A stretch of 64,000 nt of DNA. Origin: UKL13-2 sp043773745 (GTDB taxonomy: Bacteria > Pseudomonadota > Gammaproteobacteria > Burkholderiales > Usitatibacteraceae). Numbering within the stretch: position 1 is the first letter of the stretch; every line of letters starts with the position of its first letter. The DNA is taken from NCBI GenBank assembly GCA_043773745.1, contig JAYVEV010000079.1:1-64000 (forward strand), read 5' to 3'. Positions 16,913-26,510 of the stretch are shown one piece after another. The notes under the pieces were generated by a model, which had not been told where the DNA came from, did no database searches, and was given only the letters and a program-made list of their open reading frames with translations. The position numbers and the translations under genes are program-made.

Positions 16913-18442
16913 ATGCCCTATCAGACTCTTGCGGCCGTTGATTTAGGCTCAAACAGCTTTCACCTGCAAATTGCGCGGGTAGTTGATCACCAGTTGTATG
17001 CACTCGATAATCTCAAAGAAACAGTACGCCTTGGTGCGGGTGTAACCCCCGATAAGCAAATCGATACCAAAACCGCCGAGCGCGCATTGGCCGCGCTGCG
17101 ACTATTTGCCGAGCGTCTGCGTGGCATGCCCAAAGATGCTGTGCGGGTAGTCGGCACCAATGCGCTGCGCATTGCCCAAAATGCGGATATTTTTATTCGC
17201 GAAGCTGAATCTGTACTGGGTTACCCGATCGAAATCATCGCCGGTCGTGAGGAGGCGCGTCTCATCTATGTCGGGGTTGCCCACAGTTTGCCGCCAGCCA
17301 ACCATAATCGTTTAGTGGTTGATATCGGAGGAGGTTCGACTGAATTTATTATTGGTCACCGCTTGAAGCCCAAGCAGCTTGAAAGTTTGTACATGGGCTG
17401 CGTGTCGTTCTCGGAGCGATATTTCCCAGGCGGAAAGATGGATAAAAAATCATTCAAAGAGGCCGAATACGCGGCGGCACGCGAATTGGAATCCATCATT
17501 ACCCCGTTCAAAAAAGAAGGTTGGCGCGATGCTTATGGGTCCAGCGGCACCGCCAAAGCGTTGGGCATCATCATGATTGAAAATGGCCTTAGCAAGCATG
17601 CGATTGCCCGCGAGGGACTGGCCTGGCTAAAAGACAAAGCCATCCGCGCCGGTGATTTCAGGAATCTGGACATACCCGGCGTAAAAGGTGACCGTCTGCC
17701 GGTATTGCCGGGTGGTTTGGCCATCATGACGGCCATTTTTGAAGAGCTGCAATTGACCGAGATGTTTGTCGCCGATACTGCCCTACGCGACGGTGTGCTC
17801 TACGACTTGTTGGGCCGCGGCTATCATGCCGACATTCGCGCTACAACCGTTGCGCAGCTGGCGAAACGTTATCACATCGATTCTGCACAAACGACACGGG
17901 TTGAGAATTTGGCGATGCGTTTTTTTGCGGCACTTAATGATGAAGCCAACCCTGAAATGGCTTTTCAATCACGTCAAACTCTAGGCTGGGCGTGCCGTTT
18001 GCATGAAATCGGCATTTCAATCGCACAGGCGGGTTTCCATAAACATTCAGCCTACATTATCGGCAATGCCGACATGCCGGGCTTCTCCAAACGTGAACAG
18101 GCATCGCTGGCTGCATTGCTGCTATCGCAACGCGGCAAGCTCTCAAAAGTGTTGGCTGATTTAATCACCGATCGTACGTTCACCGCGTGGGTCATTTGCC
18201 TACGGCTTGCGGTATTATTGTCGCGTAGCCGTCGCAATGTTAATGGAAAAGTGTTTACGTTATCGAGGTTGCAAAGCGCTGGCGCAACCCAATCGGAACG
18301 CGAAGGATTCGCCCTCGATATCGATCCCGAATGGCTGGCTAACCACGATTTGACTGACTATGAGCTAAAACAGGAAGCAGGCGAATGGGCTAGCGCGGGT
18401 ATCAGCGTGTTGATTACCGGCGCGCGCGCCAACGACGCCTAA
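16913..18442 (+). CDS. ppx: exopolyphosphatase Ppx/GppA family
   Basis: Hydrolyses terminal phosphate from polyphosphate; some members also act on pppGpp. 509 residues with the ASKHA nucleotide/phosphate motifs AAVDLGSNSFHLQIARV and VVDIGGGSTEFIIG, the conserved YGSSGTAKA, and a C-terminal HD-like domain (HEIGISIAQAGFHKHSAYII). This length fits the two-part Ppx of proteobacteria. It is divergent from ppk (86 bp to the first in-frame ppk ATG, 119 bp to the chosen one) and convergent with sixA. Confidence 0.93.
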   Translation: MPYQTLAAVDLGSNSFHLQIARVVDHQLYALDNLKETVRLGAGVTPDKQIDTKTAERALAALRLFAERLRGMPKDAVRVVGTNALRIAQNADIFIREAESVLGYPIEIIAGREEARLIYVGVAHSLPPANHNRLVVDIGGGSTEFIIGHRLKPKQLESLYMGCVSFSERYFPGGKMDKKSFKEAEYAAARELESIITPFKKEGWRDAYGSSGTAKALGIIMIENGLSKHAIAREGLAWLKDKAIRAGDFRNLDIPGVKGDRLPVLPGGLAIMTAIFEELQLTEMFVADTALRDGVLYDLLGRGYHADIRATTVAQLAKRYHIDSAQTTRVENLAMRFFAALNDEANPEMAFQSRQTLGWACRLHEIGISIAQAGFHKHSAYIIGNADMPGFSKREQASLAALLLSQRGKLSKVLADLITDRTFTAWVICLRLAVLLSRSRRNVNGKVFTLSRLQSAGATQSEREGFALDIDPEWLANHDLTDYELKQEAGEWASAGISVLITGARANDA

Positions 18443-18472
18443 TTTAACAGTAGCGAACGCCAAAGCTGCGCT

Positions 18473-18952
18473 TTACCGTAACGAGCCGGGCGTTGTCATC
18501 ACTCGCAAAGCGGTCTGGTAAGCGTTGTCCCGAGTTTGCGTCTCGAACCACCACATTGCCCCTTTTTTAACTGACACATACTCATCGGCACTGCCCAGCA
18601 ATTGGGCAATCACCAAGCCCAACGTGGGTTGATGACTCACCACAAGCACGTTATCAGCTGAATCTGGCCAGCCTGCTGCCTGAAGAACGGCGTCAGATGT
18701 AGCTTCCGGGGCAATGCTATCAACGGTTTCCGGTTTGATTCCGGACACGATGCTCAATGCGGCTGCGGTTTGCTGAGCGCGCACGGCCGGGCTCACCATT
18801 AGTTTCCATCGCGCCAAATTTGGCCCTGCCTGGGTCATGAACCATGCGGCCATCTGCGTTGCCTGCCTTAACCCTTTTGGCGTCAGAGCTCGCGCCAAAT
18901 CACTCACCGCATCATCTTCAGCTTCAGCGTGTCGCCAGAGTATGAGTTGCAT
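18473..18952 (-). CDS. sixA: phosphohistidine phosphatase SixA
   Basis: Small histidine phosphatase that dephosphorylates phosphohistidine proteins, in E. coli the nitrogen phosphotransferase protein NPr. 159 residues with the active-site motif LILWRHAEAEDD (RHG-type, catalytic His8), KLMVSPAVRAQQTA, and VVSHQPTLG with the second His. Its ATG overlaps the stop of the preceding MFS gene by one base (TGATG), so they are translationally coupled. Confidence 0.9.
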   Translation of the reverse strand: MQLILWRHAEAEDDAVSDLARALTPKGLRQATQMAAWFMTQAGPNLARWKLMVSPAVRAQQTAAALSIVSGIKPETVDSIAPEATSDAVLQAAGWPDSADNVLVVSHQPTLGLVIAQLLGSADEYVSVKKGAMWWFETQTRDNAYQTALRVMTTPGSLR

Positions 18953-20226
18953 CAGCGCGTCATTTTATTTTTTAATGAAGCCATGGTTGCAGAACCCGCG
19001 GCATCGCGCCCCACCGCTAACGCGGCAAAAATCGCACAGATAAACGCTCCGCCAATACCCACAAATACCCAACTAGATTGATGAGCATCCAGCAACAGGC
19101 CAAACACAATGGGCGACACCGCCAAACCCACATCCAGCCCGGAATACACCAGCCCGTATACGCGGCCAAATGAGCCTTCGCCGAGACGGGCGGCCGCGGC
19201 ACGTCGCACCAGCATATCGCGTGATGGCCCTGACAAACCTACCCCAAAACCCATTAATGCCATGGTGGGCAAAATTAGCGCATTCGGCAATATTGATGAG
19301 GCTAACAAGAATGCGAGGCCAGCGGAAAACGCCAGCGCTGCGGCAATCAAATATTCAAAAGTTCGCTGGCCTTTGACCAGAAAGCCGCCGCTAATTAATC
19401 CCGCAGATGCCCCCAGCAGATACGCCGTAAGCGAAGATGTGGCAAGCGCCAACGAAACGCCGTATAAATCCCGCAACAACGACGGCGCAAAATTTTGTAG
19501 CGCGCCAAATGCGAATGTTGAAAAAAAGAAAAACGCGAACGCCAACCACACCACGCGCACCGCTAAAAACCGCCATGTGGATTGCACCTTGCCATCGCCT
19601 ATTTTATTTTTGGATGTTGCCGCCGAGTGTACTACCTCATAGCGCAGTAATTCACGCTTCCAAATTAAAAATGCCAGCGCCAGTGCGCCTACCAGCGCCG
19701 CACCCAAGGCCGCGATTCGCCAGCCAAAAGAGCTTGCCAGCCCCAGCATTAAAATCGGCGCGAGTGCCCAGCCAAGATTACCCGAGAGACCATGCACAGA
19801 AAACGCGTGGCCTAAACGTGCCACCGACACACGTCGATTGATTAGGGTGAAATCGGCTGGGTGAAAAACACAGTTACCCAACCCTGCAACCGCTGCTGCT
19901 GCCAGCAATACGACAAAATTAGGCGAAACCGCAACCAGTAATGCCGAACCGGTCAGCAATCCTATGCCCACACACAATACTCGATGAGCACCAAAGCGAT
20001 CCACCACAATCCCGGCAAGCGCCTGACCAATACCAGAGATCACAAAAAACATGGTCATCAAAGTGCCAACCTGCACAAAGCTCAACCCAAAATCACTCAT
20101 GAACCAGGGAAATAATGGCGGCAGCATGAGATGAAAAAAATGCGATGTGCCGTGCGCAAATCCAACCAGCGAAATAACGGCGGCATCCGATTTAAATTGG
20201 GGCAAGGCGGCTGCGGTGGAAGACAT
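18952..20226 (-). CDS. MFS transporter
   Basis: 424 residues with about 12 membrane segments. The motif A region between TM2 and TM3 reads GIVVDRFGAHRVLCVG, and a central charged loop sits near 195-215. The substrate is not predictable; the general look is of the fosmidomycin-resistance or sugar/drug-efflux type. It heads a two-gene operon with sixA. Start ATG at 20226, divergent from selO. Confidence 0.85.
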   Translation of the reverse strand: MSSTAAALPQFKSDAAVISLVGFAHGTSHFFHLMLPPLFPWFMSDFGLSFVQVGTLMTMFFVISGIGQALAGIVVDRFGAHRVLCVGIGLLTGSALLVAVSPNFVVLLAAAAVAGLGNCVFHPADFTLINRRVSVARLGHAFSVHGLSGNLGWALAPILMLGLASSFGWRIAALGAALVGALALAFLIWKRELLRYEVVHSAATSKNKIGDGKVQSTWRFLAVRVVWLAFAFFFFSTFAFGALQNFAPSLLRDLYGVSLALATSSLTAYLLGASAGLISGGFLVKGQRTFEYLIAAALAFSAGLAFLLASSILPNALILPTMALMGFGVGLSGPSRDMLVRRAAAARLGEGSFGRVYGLVYSGLDVGLAVSPIVFGLLLDAHQSSWVFVGIGGAFICAIFAALAVGRDAAGSATMASLKNKMTR

Positions 20227-20397
20227 GAGAATGATTAAACCATCATTGGCAGAGAATATGATGCTAGTTTATCACCCACGCAAATGTTGCCATTCCACTC
20301 AAAGTCTCAAGCACAAAAACCTTATTGAAAAGAATAGCCATGCCCGGAGCGATATGATTGAGGTTTGATGTCAGCGGGTATCAAGAGCCGTTAAACT

Positions 20398-20412
20398 AAC
20401 CTGACTCAGGTT
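20398..20412. promoter_or_regulatory. 15-bp palindrome in the MFS/selO divergent region
   Basis: AACCTGA C TCAGGTT is a perfect 7-1-7 inverted repeat, 44 bp before the selO ATG and 171 bp before the MFS start. Its position and symmetry suggest a binding site for a dimeric regulator or a small hairpin; which one is unknown. Confidence 0.35.
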
Positions 20413-20456
20413 TTCGGCAGCACTCTTGGCCCAGCCCACAATTCGGAATCCATTGC

Positions 20457-22019
20457 ATGTTGAACTTTAGTAACCACTTTCAACGCGAATTACCCGGCGA
20501 GTCTGATACGCCGAATCGTGTTCGGCAAGTCGCCCATGTTTGTTGGTCAGGCGTGTTACCTACGCCTGTTGCCGCACCGCGTCTGATTGCCTACTCAGCG
20601 GAAATGGCTGCCTCGCTTGATTTGAACGACGCCATAATGCAATCGTCTGAGATGGTCAGTGCCTTGGCCGGCAATACAATCTTGCCGGGGAGCGCACCCT
20701 ACGCTACCCGATATGGCGGCCATCAATTTGGCAATTGGGCCGGACAATTGGGCGATGGGCGCGCAATTTTTTTGGGCGAAGTCATAAATCGTCATGGTCA
20801 ACACTGGGAGTTACAGCTTAAAGGTGCGGGGCCAACGCCCTACTCTCGCGGCGCCGATGGGCGCGCGGTATTGCGTTCATCCATTCGTGAATTTTTGTGC
20901 AGTGAGGCGATGCATCACCTGGGGATCCCGACAACACGAGCCTTAAGTCTGATTGAGACAGGTGACAAGGTCGTCCGCGATATGTTCTACGACGGCCATC
21001 CGGCAGCCGAGCCGGGTGCGATAGTGTGCCGTGTTGCGCCTTCATTCACACGCTTTGGGCATTTTGAAATTCTAGCGGCGCACGGGGAACTAGATTTGCT
21101 CAAACAGCTCATTGATTTCACGATATCTTGTGATTTTTCCGAGCTTTATTTACGTCACAAAAAGCCTGAAGAACGCCTGCTGGCTTGGTTCTCCGAGGTA
21201 TGCGACCGTACCGCATGCATGGTGGCCGAGTGGATGCGCGTCGGTTTTGTCCACGGCGTGATGAACACTGACAATATGTCGATTCTAGGCCTCACCATTG
21301 ATTATGGGCCGTATGGCTGGGTCGATAATTTTGATCCAGGCTGGACGCCCAACACCACCGATGCCGCGGGCAAACGTTATTGCTTTGGCCGCCAGCCGGA
21401 AATCGCCCGCTGGAATCTGGAACGTCTGGCTGATGCGCTGGCCACCGTCTGCCCCGACCATGCTGCGCTCAGCGCATGCCTTACTGTTTACGATGAAATT
21501 TACAGCAATGAATCCGCGCGAATTTATGCCGGGAAATTTGGTTTTACGGCATGGCTGGATACGGATGCCGCACTGATCGGCGAAGTATTTGCGCTCATGC
21601 AAAAAGCCGAGGTGGATATGACCGAATTTTTCCGCAAGCTAGCCGAAATCGATATAGCGAATCCATCAATTGATGTGTTGCATAGCGCTTTTTACGTTCA
21701 CGCATTGTTCCAACAAAGCCGCGCTGATTTTGTGGCTTGGCTCACACGCTATGTGCAGCGCCTGCAACAAGATAATCAGCCAACTGCCACGCGTATCAAA
21801 AACATGAATCAACTCAATCCGCGCTATGTGCTGCGCAATTATTTGGCGCAGCAGGCCATCGACAAGGCTCACGCAGGCGACGTCAGTATGATCCACGAGT
21901 TGCTAGAAGTGATGCGTAACCCGTATGCCGTGCAGATTGGGCGCGAGGCGTTTAGCGCGATTCGGCCCGATTGGGCACGGCAGAAGGCGGGGTGTTCTAT
22001 GCTGTCTTGCAGCTCATAG
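20457..22019 (+). CDS. selO: protein adenylyltransferase SelO (YdiU family)
   Basis: A pseudokinase-fold enzyme that AMPylates proteins, linked to redox stress. 520 residues with the family blocks YGGHQFGNWAGQLGDGRA, LKGAGPTPYSRGADGRAVLR and RSSIREFLCSEAMHHLGIPTTRAL, and the metal/active-site region HGVMNTDNMSILGLTIDYGP. The C-terminus ends CSMLSCSS, matching the Cys-rich tail of SelO, where eukaryotes place selenocysteine. Length and start (ATG at 20457) fit the family. Single gene, divergent from the MFS-sixA operon. Confidence 0.95.
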   Translation: MLNFSNHFQRELPGESDTPNRVRQVAHVCWSGVLPTPVAAPRLIAYSAEMAASLDLNDAIMQSSEMVSALAGNTILPGSAPYATRYGGHQFGNWAGQLGDGRAIFLGEVINRHGQHWELQLKGAGPTPYSRGADGRAVLRSSIREFLCSEAMHHLGIPTTRALSLIETGDKVVRDMFYDGHPAAEPGAIVCRVAPSFTRFGHFEILAAHGELDLLKQLIDFTISCDFSELYLRHKKPEERLLAWFSEVCDRTACMVAEWMRVGFVHGVMNTDNMSILGLTIDYGPYGWVDNFDPGWTPNTTDAAGKRYCFGRQPEIARWNLERLADALATVCPDHAALSACLTVYDEIYSNESARIYAGKFGFTAWLDTDAALIGEVFALMQKAEVDMTEFFRKLAEIDIANPSIDVLHSAFYVHALFQQSRADFVAWLTRYVQRLQQDNQPTATRIKNMNQLNPRYVLRNYLAQQAIDKAHAGDVSMIHELLEVMRNPYAVQIGREAFSAIRPDWARQKAGCSMLSCSS

Positions 22020-22105
22020 TCCCATCCGCAAACATTTGAATAAGCGTCGAAATGGAGCCTGTTGTTCATCAACCTTATTTATGAACCGACTCGCGCTGAG
22101 CGATG

Positions 22106-22111
22106 TATAAT
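22106..22111 (+). promoter_or_regulatory. probable -10 element for rhlE
   Basis: Perfect TATAAT with downstream bases GTCTAG. The predicted transcript would start near 22118, giving a leader of about 170 nt before the rhlE ATG. No good -35 is visible at 17 bp. Confidence 0.45.
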
Positions 22112-22135
22112 GTCTAGTTGATTGTTTCGTAAGCG

Positions 22136-22189
22136 GTTTTCACAACCAACCTGTCGAAAACTCAACGAAGTTTTCTCCCGCATTTTTTT
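22136..22189 (+). promoter_or_regulatory. attenuator-like structured leader of rhlE
   Basis: Three short segments can pair in two mutually exclusive ways. GTTTTC (22136-22141) pairs with GAAAAC (22156-22161). Alternatively GAAAACT (22156-22162) pairs with AGTTTTC (22169-22175) in a hairpin with a 6-nt loop, followed after 7 nt by a run of seven T (22183-22189). This is the layout of a terminator/antiterminator switch, but the gap before the T-run makes a classical terminator uncertain. Confidence 0.35.
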
Positions 22190-22286
22190 GCAACACTATC
22201 CCCCATCGGGAATGCAAAATGCCGGCGTACCCAACTGTGATTCCGCCGACCTCGTCGCGCTATATCCATCTTTCAAGGCCGTTTGA

Positions 22287-23795
22287 ATGTCATTTGCTTC
22301 ATTGAATTTAGTCCCCGAATTGCTGCGTGCTGTTGAAGAAAGCGGCTACACCGAGCCAACACCGATTCAGGCACAAGCTATCCCTGCTGTATTAGCCAAG
22401 CTCGATATCATGGGCTGTGCCCAAACCGGCACCGGCAAAACCGCCAGCTTTACACTGCCGATGTTGAATTTGCTTGCGCCACTCGCCAGTACCAGCACTT
22501 CACCCGCCCGCCATCCGGTGCGCGCTTTGGTGCTCACGCCGACGCGTGAACTCGCCGCGCAGGTCGAAGAATCGGTCCGCACTTACGGTAAATATTTACC
22601 GCTGCGCGCTGCGGTAGTTTACGGTGGCATCGATATCAAACCGCAGATTAAAGCCTTGCAGGCGGGCGTGGAGATTGTGGTCGCCACACCAGGACGTTTG
22701 TTGGATCACGTTGAAGGCAAAAGCATCAATCTTTCGCAAGTACAAATTTTAGTACTGGACGAGGCGGACCGAATGCTCGATATGGGCTTTATGCCCGCGA
22801 TCAATCGTATTCTCGCGCTGCTGCCGCCAGGCCGCCAAAATTTGTTGTTCTCGGCCACATTCTCAGAAGACATCAAGCGGCTTGCAAATCAATTTATGCG
22901 CAACCCGACGATGATCGAAGTGGCGCGTCGTAACGCACCTGCCGAGCTGGTTACTCATTCCGCTTATGAAGTCGCCGCCGCGTCGAAACATGCGCTGCTG
23001 GCCCACCTGATCAAGTCGCGCGATATGCAGCAGGTGTTGATTTTTACGCGTCGCAAAATCGATGCTGATCAACTTTCCCGTAAATTGGTGCGCGATGGCC
23101 TAGCAGCAACCGCCATTCACAGCGATCGCTCACAGCTGGAACGTACTCAGGCGCTTGATGAGTTCAAGCAGGGCAAAGTAAAAATTTTGGTCGCCACTGA
23201 AGTCGCTGCACGTGGGCTTGATATTGACCAGCTCCCGTTTGTGATCAACTATGAACTGCCAAATACACCGGAAGATTATGTCCACCGTATTGGCCGTACC
23301 GGCCGTGCCGGCAGCCCGGGCGAGGCCATTTCGTTGGTGAGCCCGGATGAAATGGAGTACTTGGCGAATATTGAAAAACTGCTCAAGCGCCAGATTCCAC
23401 GCTTGGCAGCACCTGAATTTGACAGCGGCAGCGACAGAAAAAATAGCCGCGACAGTGGCAATACCCGCTCCAGAAGCAGTAGCGCATCAAGAGACGGGGC
23501 GCAGGAACGCAACAAAAGCAACGATAGCGAGCAGGAAACTCGACGCCCCAGCCCGCGAAATCGTGACGATAAGGAATCCGGTCGGATGCGACCACGCCCA
23601 TCATCTGAAATGCGTCCGCCCGCCCCGCCACCGCCTGGCAATTTCGATTTCAGCAAGCCATATGAATCATCGGTGAAAGCGGTTAGCGATAACCTCACAC
23701 CAGTTCCCAAAACTGCCGCCCATCATCGCGGCAAAGCGCCGCGCCCAACTGCCGCCCTGATGCGGGTCCGAACGCGCGAAACAACAGAAGAGTAA
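22287..23795 (+). CDS. rhlE: DEAD-box ATP-dependent RNA helicase RhlE
   Basis: RNA unwinding in ribosome assembly and RNA turnover. 502 residues: Q motif (PTPIQAQAIPAVL), Walker A AQTGTGKTASFTLP, PTRELA, TPGRLLDH, VLDEADRMLDMGF, SATF, then the second helicase domain with HRIGRTGRAGSPG. The C-terminal 120 residues are a basic, Ser/Arg/Asp-rich disordered tail, as is common in RhlE. The ATG at 22287 is preceded by CAAGG and a long leader with possible RNA switch structure. Confidence 0.92.
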   Translation: MSFASLNLVPELLRAVEESGYTEPTPIQAQAIPAVLAKLDIMGCAQTGTGKTASFTLPMLNLLAPLASTSTSPARHPVRALVLTPTRELAAQVEESVRTYGKYLPLRAAVVYGGIDIKPQIKALQAGVEIVVATPGRLLDHVEGKSINLSQVQILVLDEADRMLDMGFMPAINRILALLPPGRQNLLFSATFSEDIKRLANQFMRNPTMIEVARRNAPAELVTHSAYEVAAASKHALLAHLIKSRDMQQVLIFTRRKIDADQLSRKLVRDGLAATAIHSDRSQLERTQALDEFKQGKVKILVATEVAARGLDIDQLPFVINYELPNTPEDYVHRIGRTGRAGSPGEAISLVSPDEMEYLANIEKLLKRQIPRLAAPEFDSGSDRKNSRDSGNTRSRSSSASRDGAQERNKSNDSEQETRRPSPRNRDDKESGRMRPRPSSEMRPPAPPPPGNFDFSKPYESSVKAVSDNLTPVPKTAAHHRGKAPRPTAALMRVRTRETTEE

Positions 23796-23908
23796 ATTTT
23801 CATTACGATTAATCTGAGCTCAGATCAGCTTGCCAAACTCTTGGTATAGTAATTGCTCTAATGATTAAAGAAATTCATTAAATATCATCACTAAAGTTTC
23901 TCTTAACT

Positions 23909-24244
23909 ATGAGCATCGACACTAATCCGCAAAACACCTTTGCCGAGCACCAAAGCGAAAAGCTTGGCACTGATTTGCCTGTCTTGCCGCCGCAACCAGC
24001 ACATAGGACACCGTGGACACAATGGGTGATTGTCGTGCTGCTTTCAATTCTGATCGCGCTTTCGGGTGCTCAGCTATTGGGCACCGTGTTATTGGAGTTA
24101 GTTGTTGACTATAAATCAGCATTGTTGAGGATTGCGATATTGCTGCCTGTACTGGTTATTGCTGTTTTTTTACTGGTGAAGCACTGGCGAAAACTGCTTT
24201 TGGACAAACCTGGGCATGCTAAGAGCCCCCCAGCGGAAGAGTGA
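23909..24244 (+). CDS. small membrane protein, unknown function
   Basis: 111 residues. A polar N-terminus of about 35 residues precedes two membrane segments (about 37-58, starting WVIVVLLSILIALSG, and about 68-88, LLRIAILLPVLVIAVFLLV), followed by a short charged tail. No family recognised. Start ATG at 23909. It follows rhlE by 113 bp and is convergent with the amidase gene. Confidence 0.6.
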   Translation: MSIDTNPQNTFAEHQSEKLGTDLPVLPPQPAHRTPWTQWVIVVLLSILIALSGAQLLGTVLLELVVDYKSALLRIAILLPVLVIAVFLLVKHWRKLLLDKPGHAKSPPAEE

Positions 24245-24290
24245 AGGTAAATCAGGTCTTCAGTGCTTTTGGAATCGACCCTGCTGCTAA

Positions 24291-24365
24291 TTAGCTTGCC
24301 TTACTGATGCCCATGCGCGGCATTAAATCACTGATTGCGGCAAGGTCCGCATCATCAATAGACAT
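24291..24365 (-). CDS. possible 24-residue ORF coupled to the amidase gene
   Basis: An ATG overlaps the amidase stop codon (TAATG) and opens a frame MSIDDADLAAISDLMPRMG...KAS of 24 codons. The same frame stays open for about 22 further codons upstream inside the amidase end without a good start. Its composition is protein-like and acidic-helical. It may be a small coupled protein, a remnant of a frameshifted tail, or chance. Confidence 0.25.
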   Translation of the reverse strand: MSIDDADLAAISDLMPRMGISKAS

Positions 24366-25018
24366 TAAAAACAAGCGCACTTCAAATTCGCGCGCACCCG
24401 ATCCCGAAAATAGCCACTCTCCAGAAAACGGTAGAGATTTTTACCGGGGCAAACGGTTTGGGTCGAAAAATCCTTATGCCCACTTATCGAGTCTGGCGAG
24501 ATCTTGTACTTAACTGCCAGCATGGTCATTGCCTTCACCACGGCATCCAGCTGTACCTGGGTTGGCTCTACCTCTTCAAAATTACCGACCACTTCAATCA
24601 ACGCATGCCCACTCGGGTCATAGTTAGTGTTGGTATCACCTGCATAGTTAATATTGCGGCCTTCATAGATGATCCCGTCTAGATCAATGATGTAATGGTA
24701 GGGAATATCAAGCCATTTGCGGGTGTTGCGTGACCATGCCTGGAGGTTGCGCAGATATAGCTGCGGATCGCGGCCTTTTAGGAAGCTCTCGCCTTGGTGA
24801 TGCAGCGTGATTCTGTTTACTACGTGCTTTCGTGCCTGCGCTTCAATTGCCGGCGTACCGCCCCACTGCTGCACACTGACAATATTGCGTTCGATTTCAC
24901 CCGCCATTGCCGATGATGTATCGACCGAACGAGGCTGGATGACGGCGCAGGATGCGCAAACAAGAAACATCAGCATGACCGCTACAGCGCGCCGTAATGT
25001 GAAATTTACTTTTATCAA
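24365..25018 (-). CDS. PGRP/amidase_2-type N-acetylmuramoyl-L-alanine amidase, exported, possibly lipoprotein
   Basis: Predicted zinc amidase that cuts the bond between MurNAc and the stem peptide. 217 residues. A hydrophobic signal ends VCASCAV, which could be a lipobox. The catalytic domain has ITLHHQG (zinc His), PYHYIIDLDG, a central ALIEVVGNFE, and the late pair SGHKDF and TVCPGKN (zinc His and Cys). The start is TTG at 25018, one base after the symporter stop, with GAGG six bases upstream; there is no near ATG. Last gene of a four-gene operon. Confidence 0.85.
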   Translation of the reverse strand: MIKVNFTLRRAVAVMLMFLVCASCAVIQPRSVDTSSAMAGEIERNIVSVQQWGGTPAIEAQARKHVVNRITLHHQGESFLKGRDPQLYLRNLQAWSRNTRKWLDIPYHYIIDLDGIIYEGRNINYAGDTNTNYDPSGHALIEVVGNFEEVEPTQVQLDAVVKAMTMLAVKYKISPDSISGHKDFSTQTVCPGKNLYRFLESGYFRDRVRANLKCACF

Positions 25019-25019
25019 T

Positions 25020-26510
25020 TTATACCTCTACGATGCTTTTTCTATCGGCCTTATTGCCTGGCTTCGCTTCGCTTGGCTTGGACGCCAGCCACAAGCCCAC
25101 AAAAGTCAGTGCGCCGTTGACAATCAGTAGCTCCAAACCTATTTGGTATTCACCCAACAGCACTTGTTGATAGGTATCGAGAACATAGCAAACAACCGGC
25201 GCTGCAATCGCTATCCATGGCACCAGTGAATCCCGCACCGCACGGCGAGTCAAAATTCCAAATGCAAACAAGCCCAGCAGCGGCCCATAGGTAAAGCCAG
25301 CGAGTTTTAAAATAAGGCCGATCATGCTGGGATTATCGGCCCACTTGAACACCATGACCAGCAACAAAAACAGCGCGGCAAAGCTGAGATGCACACGTTG
25401 ACGGATGCGCTTACGGTCAGCTTCACGCCAACTCTCACGGCGCTTCATCGCCAAAATATCAATGCAAAAACTTGAGGTCAGCGCCGTAATGGCGCCATCA
25501 GCGCTGGGAAATAGTGCCGATATCAAAGCAATGACAAAGATTATCTGCACCATGGCTGGTAAGTGCCCCAACACAATGGCGGGGAAAATTTTATCGCCTA
25601 TCGCCGTCACACCCACGGTTGGCGCATACAAATACAGCAGGCCACCCAGAAACAAAAACAGCAAGACAACGCACAACATGATGATGCTGAGCACGATAAT
25701 GTTTTTTTGCGAATCTGCCAGGGTTTTGACCGAGATATTTTTTTGCATCATCTCCTGATCCATACCCGTCATGGAAATCGCAATAAACATGCCGGCCAGA
25801 ACTTGTTTCAGCCAAAATTGCTTGCTGTTGATATCGGTCGAGAAAATACCGGACAATCCGCGCGCCTGCATTTGTTGCAAACTCTCGCCAACGGAGATGT
25901 CCAGGCTGTTTAGGACATACACCACACTAATCACCAGCCCCAGCAGCATGCAAGTCGTCTGCAGCGTATCAGTCCAGACAATGGTTTTAACGCCGCCCTC
26001 ATAGGTGTAGAGCAGAATCATGATGATGATGACCGCCGCAGTCAGCCAAAACGGGACATGCAGGCCATCGAGAATCGCATCCTGCAAAATTTTAACCACC
26101 AGATACAAGCGTGCGGTCGCACCGACAGTGCGTGACAATATAAAAAACGAAGCGCCGGTTTTGTAAGATCGCGGGCCTAAACGGATATCAAGATAGTGAT
26201 AAATCGACGTGAGATTCAATCGATAAAAAATCGGTAGCAAAACAAAAGCGATAACGCCGTAGCCCAGCAATTGTCCCAGCACAATCTGGAAATAAGTAAA
26301 CGCCGTTGCGCCCACTGCGCCCGGCACGCTGATAAATGTCACGCCACTTAACGATGTGCCAATCATGCCGAATGCGACCAGCATCCAGTTGCTGTTTTTA
26401 TTGCCGATAAAAAATGATTCGTTATTGGCGCCACGCGAGGTCACCCACGCGACTGCTAGCAGTATCGCGAAGTAGCCAACGACAAAGGAAAAAAGCAGTG
26501 CGGGAGACAT
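25020..26510 (-). CDS. sodium:solute symporter (SSS family)
   Basis: 496 residues with about 13 hydrophobic segments, typical of Na+/solute symporters of the SLC5-like fold. The N-terminus FSFVVGYFAILLAVAWVTSRG and the segment MIGTSLSGVTFISVPGAVG fit the family, as does SADGAITALTSSFCIDI later on. The substrate is unknown; its place between two peptidoglycan-type enzymes suggests a cell-wall or peptide-derived solute (inference). The ATG at 26510 overlaps the stop of the upstream YkuD-like gene (TGATG). Confidence 0.88.
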   Translation of the reverse strand: MSPALLFSFVVGYFAILLAVAWVTSRGANNESFFIGNKNSNWMLVAFGMIGTSLSGVTFISVPGAVGATAFTYFQIVLGQLLGYGVIAFVLLPIFYRLNLTSIYHYLDIRLGPRSYKTGASFFILSRTVGATARLYLVVKILQDAILDGLHVPFWLTAAVIIIMILLYTYEGGVKTIVWTDTLQTTCMLLGLVISVVYVLNSLDISVGESLQQMQARGLSGIFSTDINSKQFWLKQVLAGMFIAISMTGMDQEMMQKNISVKTLADSQKNIIVLSIIMLCVVLLFLFLGGLLYLYAPTVGVTAIGDKIFPAIVLGHLPAMVQIIFVIALISALFPSADGAITALTSSFCIDILAMKRRESWREADRKRIRQRVHLSFAALFLLLVMVFKWADNPSMIGLILKLAGFTYGPLLGLFAFGILTRRAVRDSLVPWIAIAAPVVCYVLDTYQQVLLGEYQIGLELLIVNGALTFVGLWLASKPSEAKPGNKADRKSIVEV

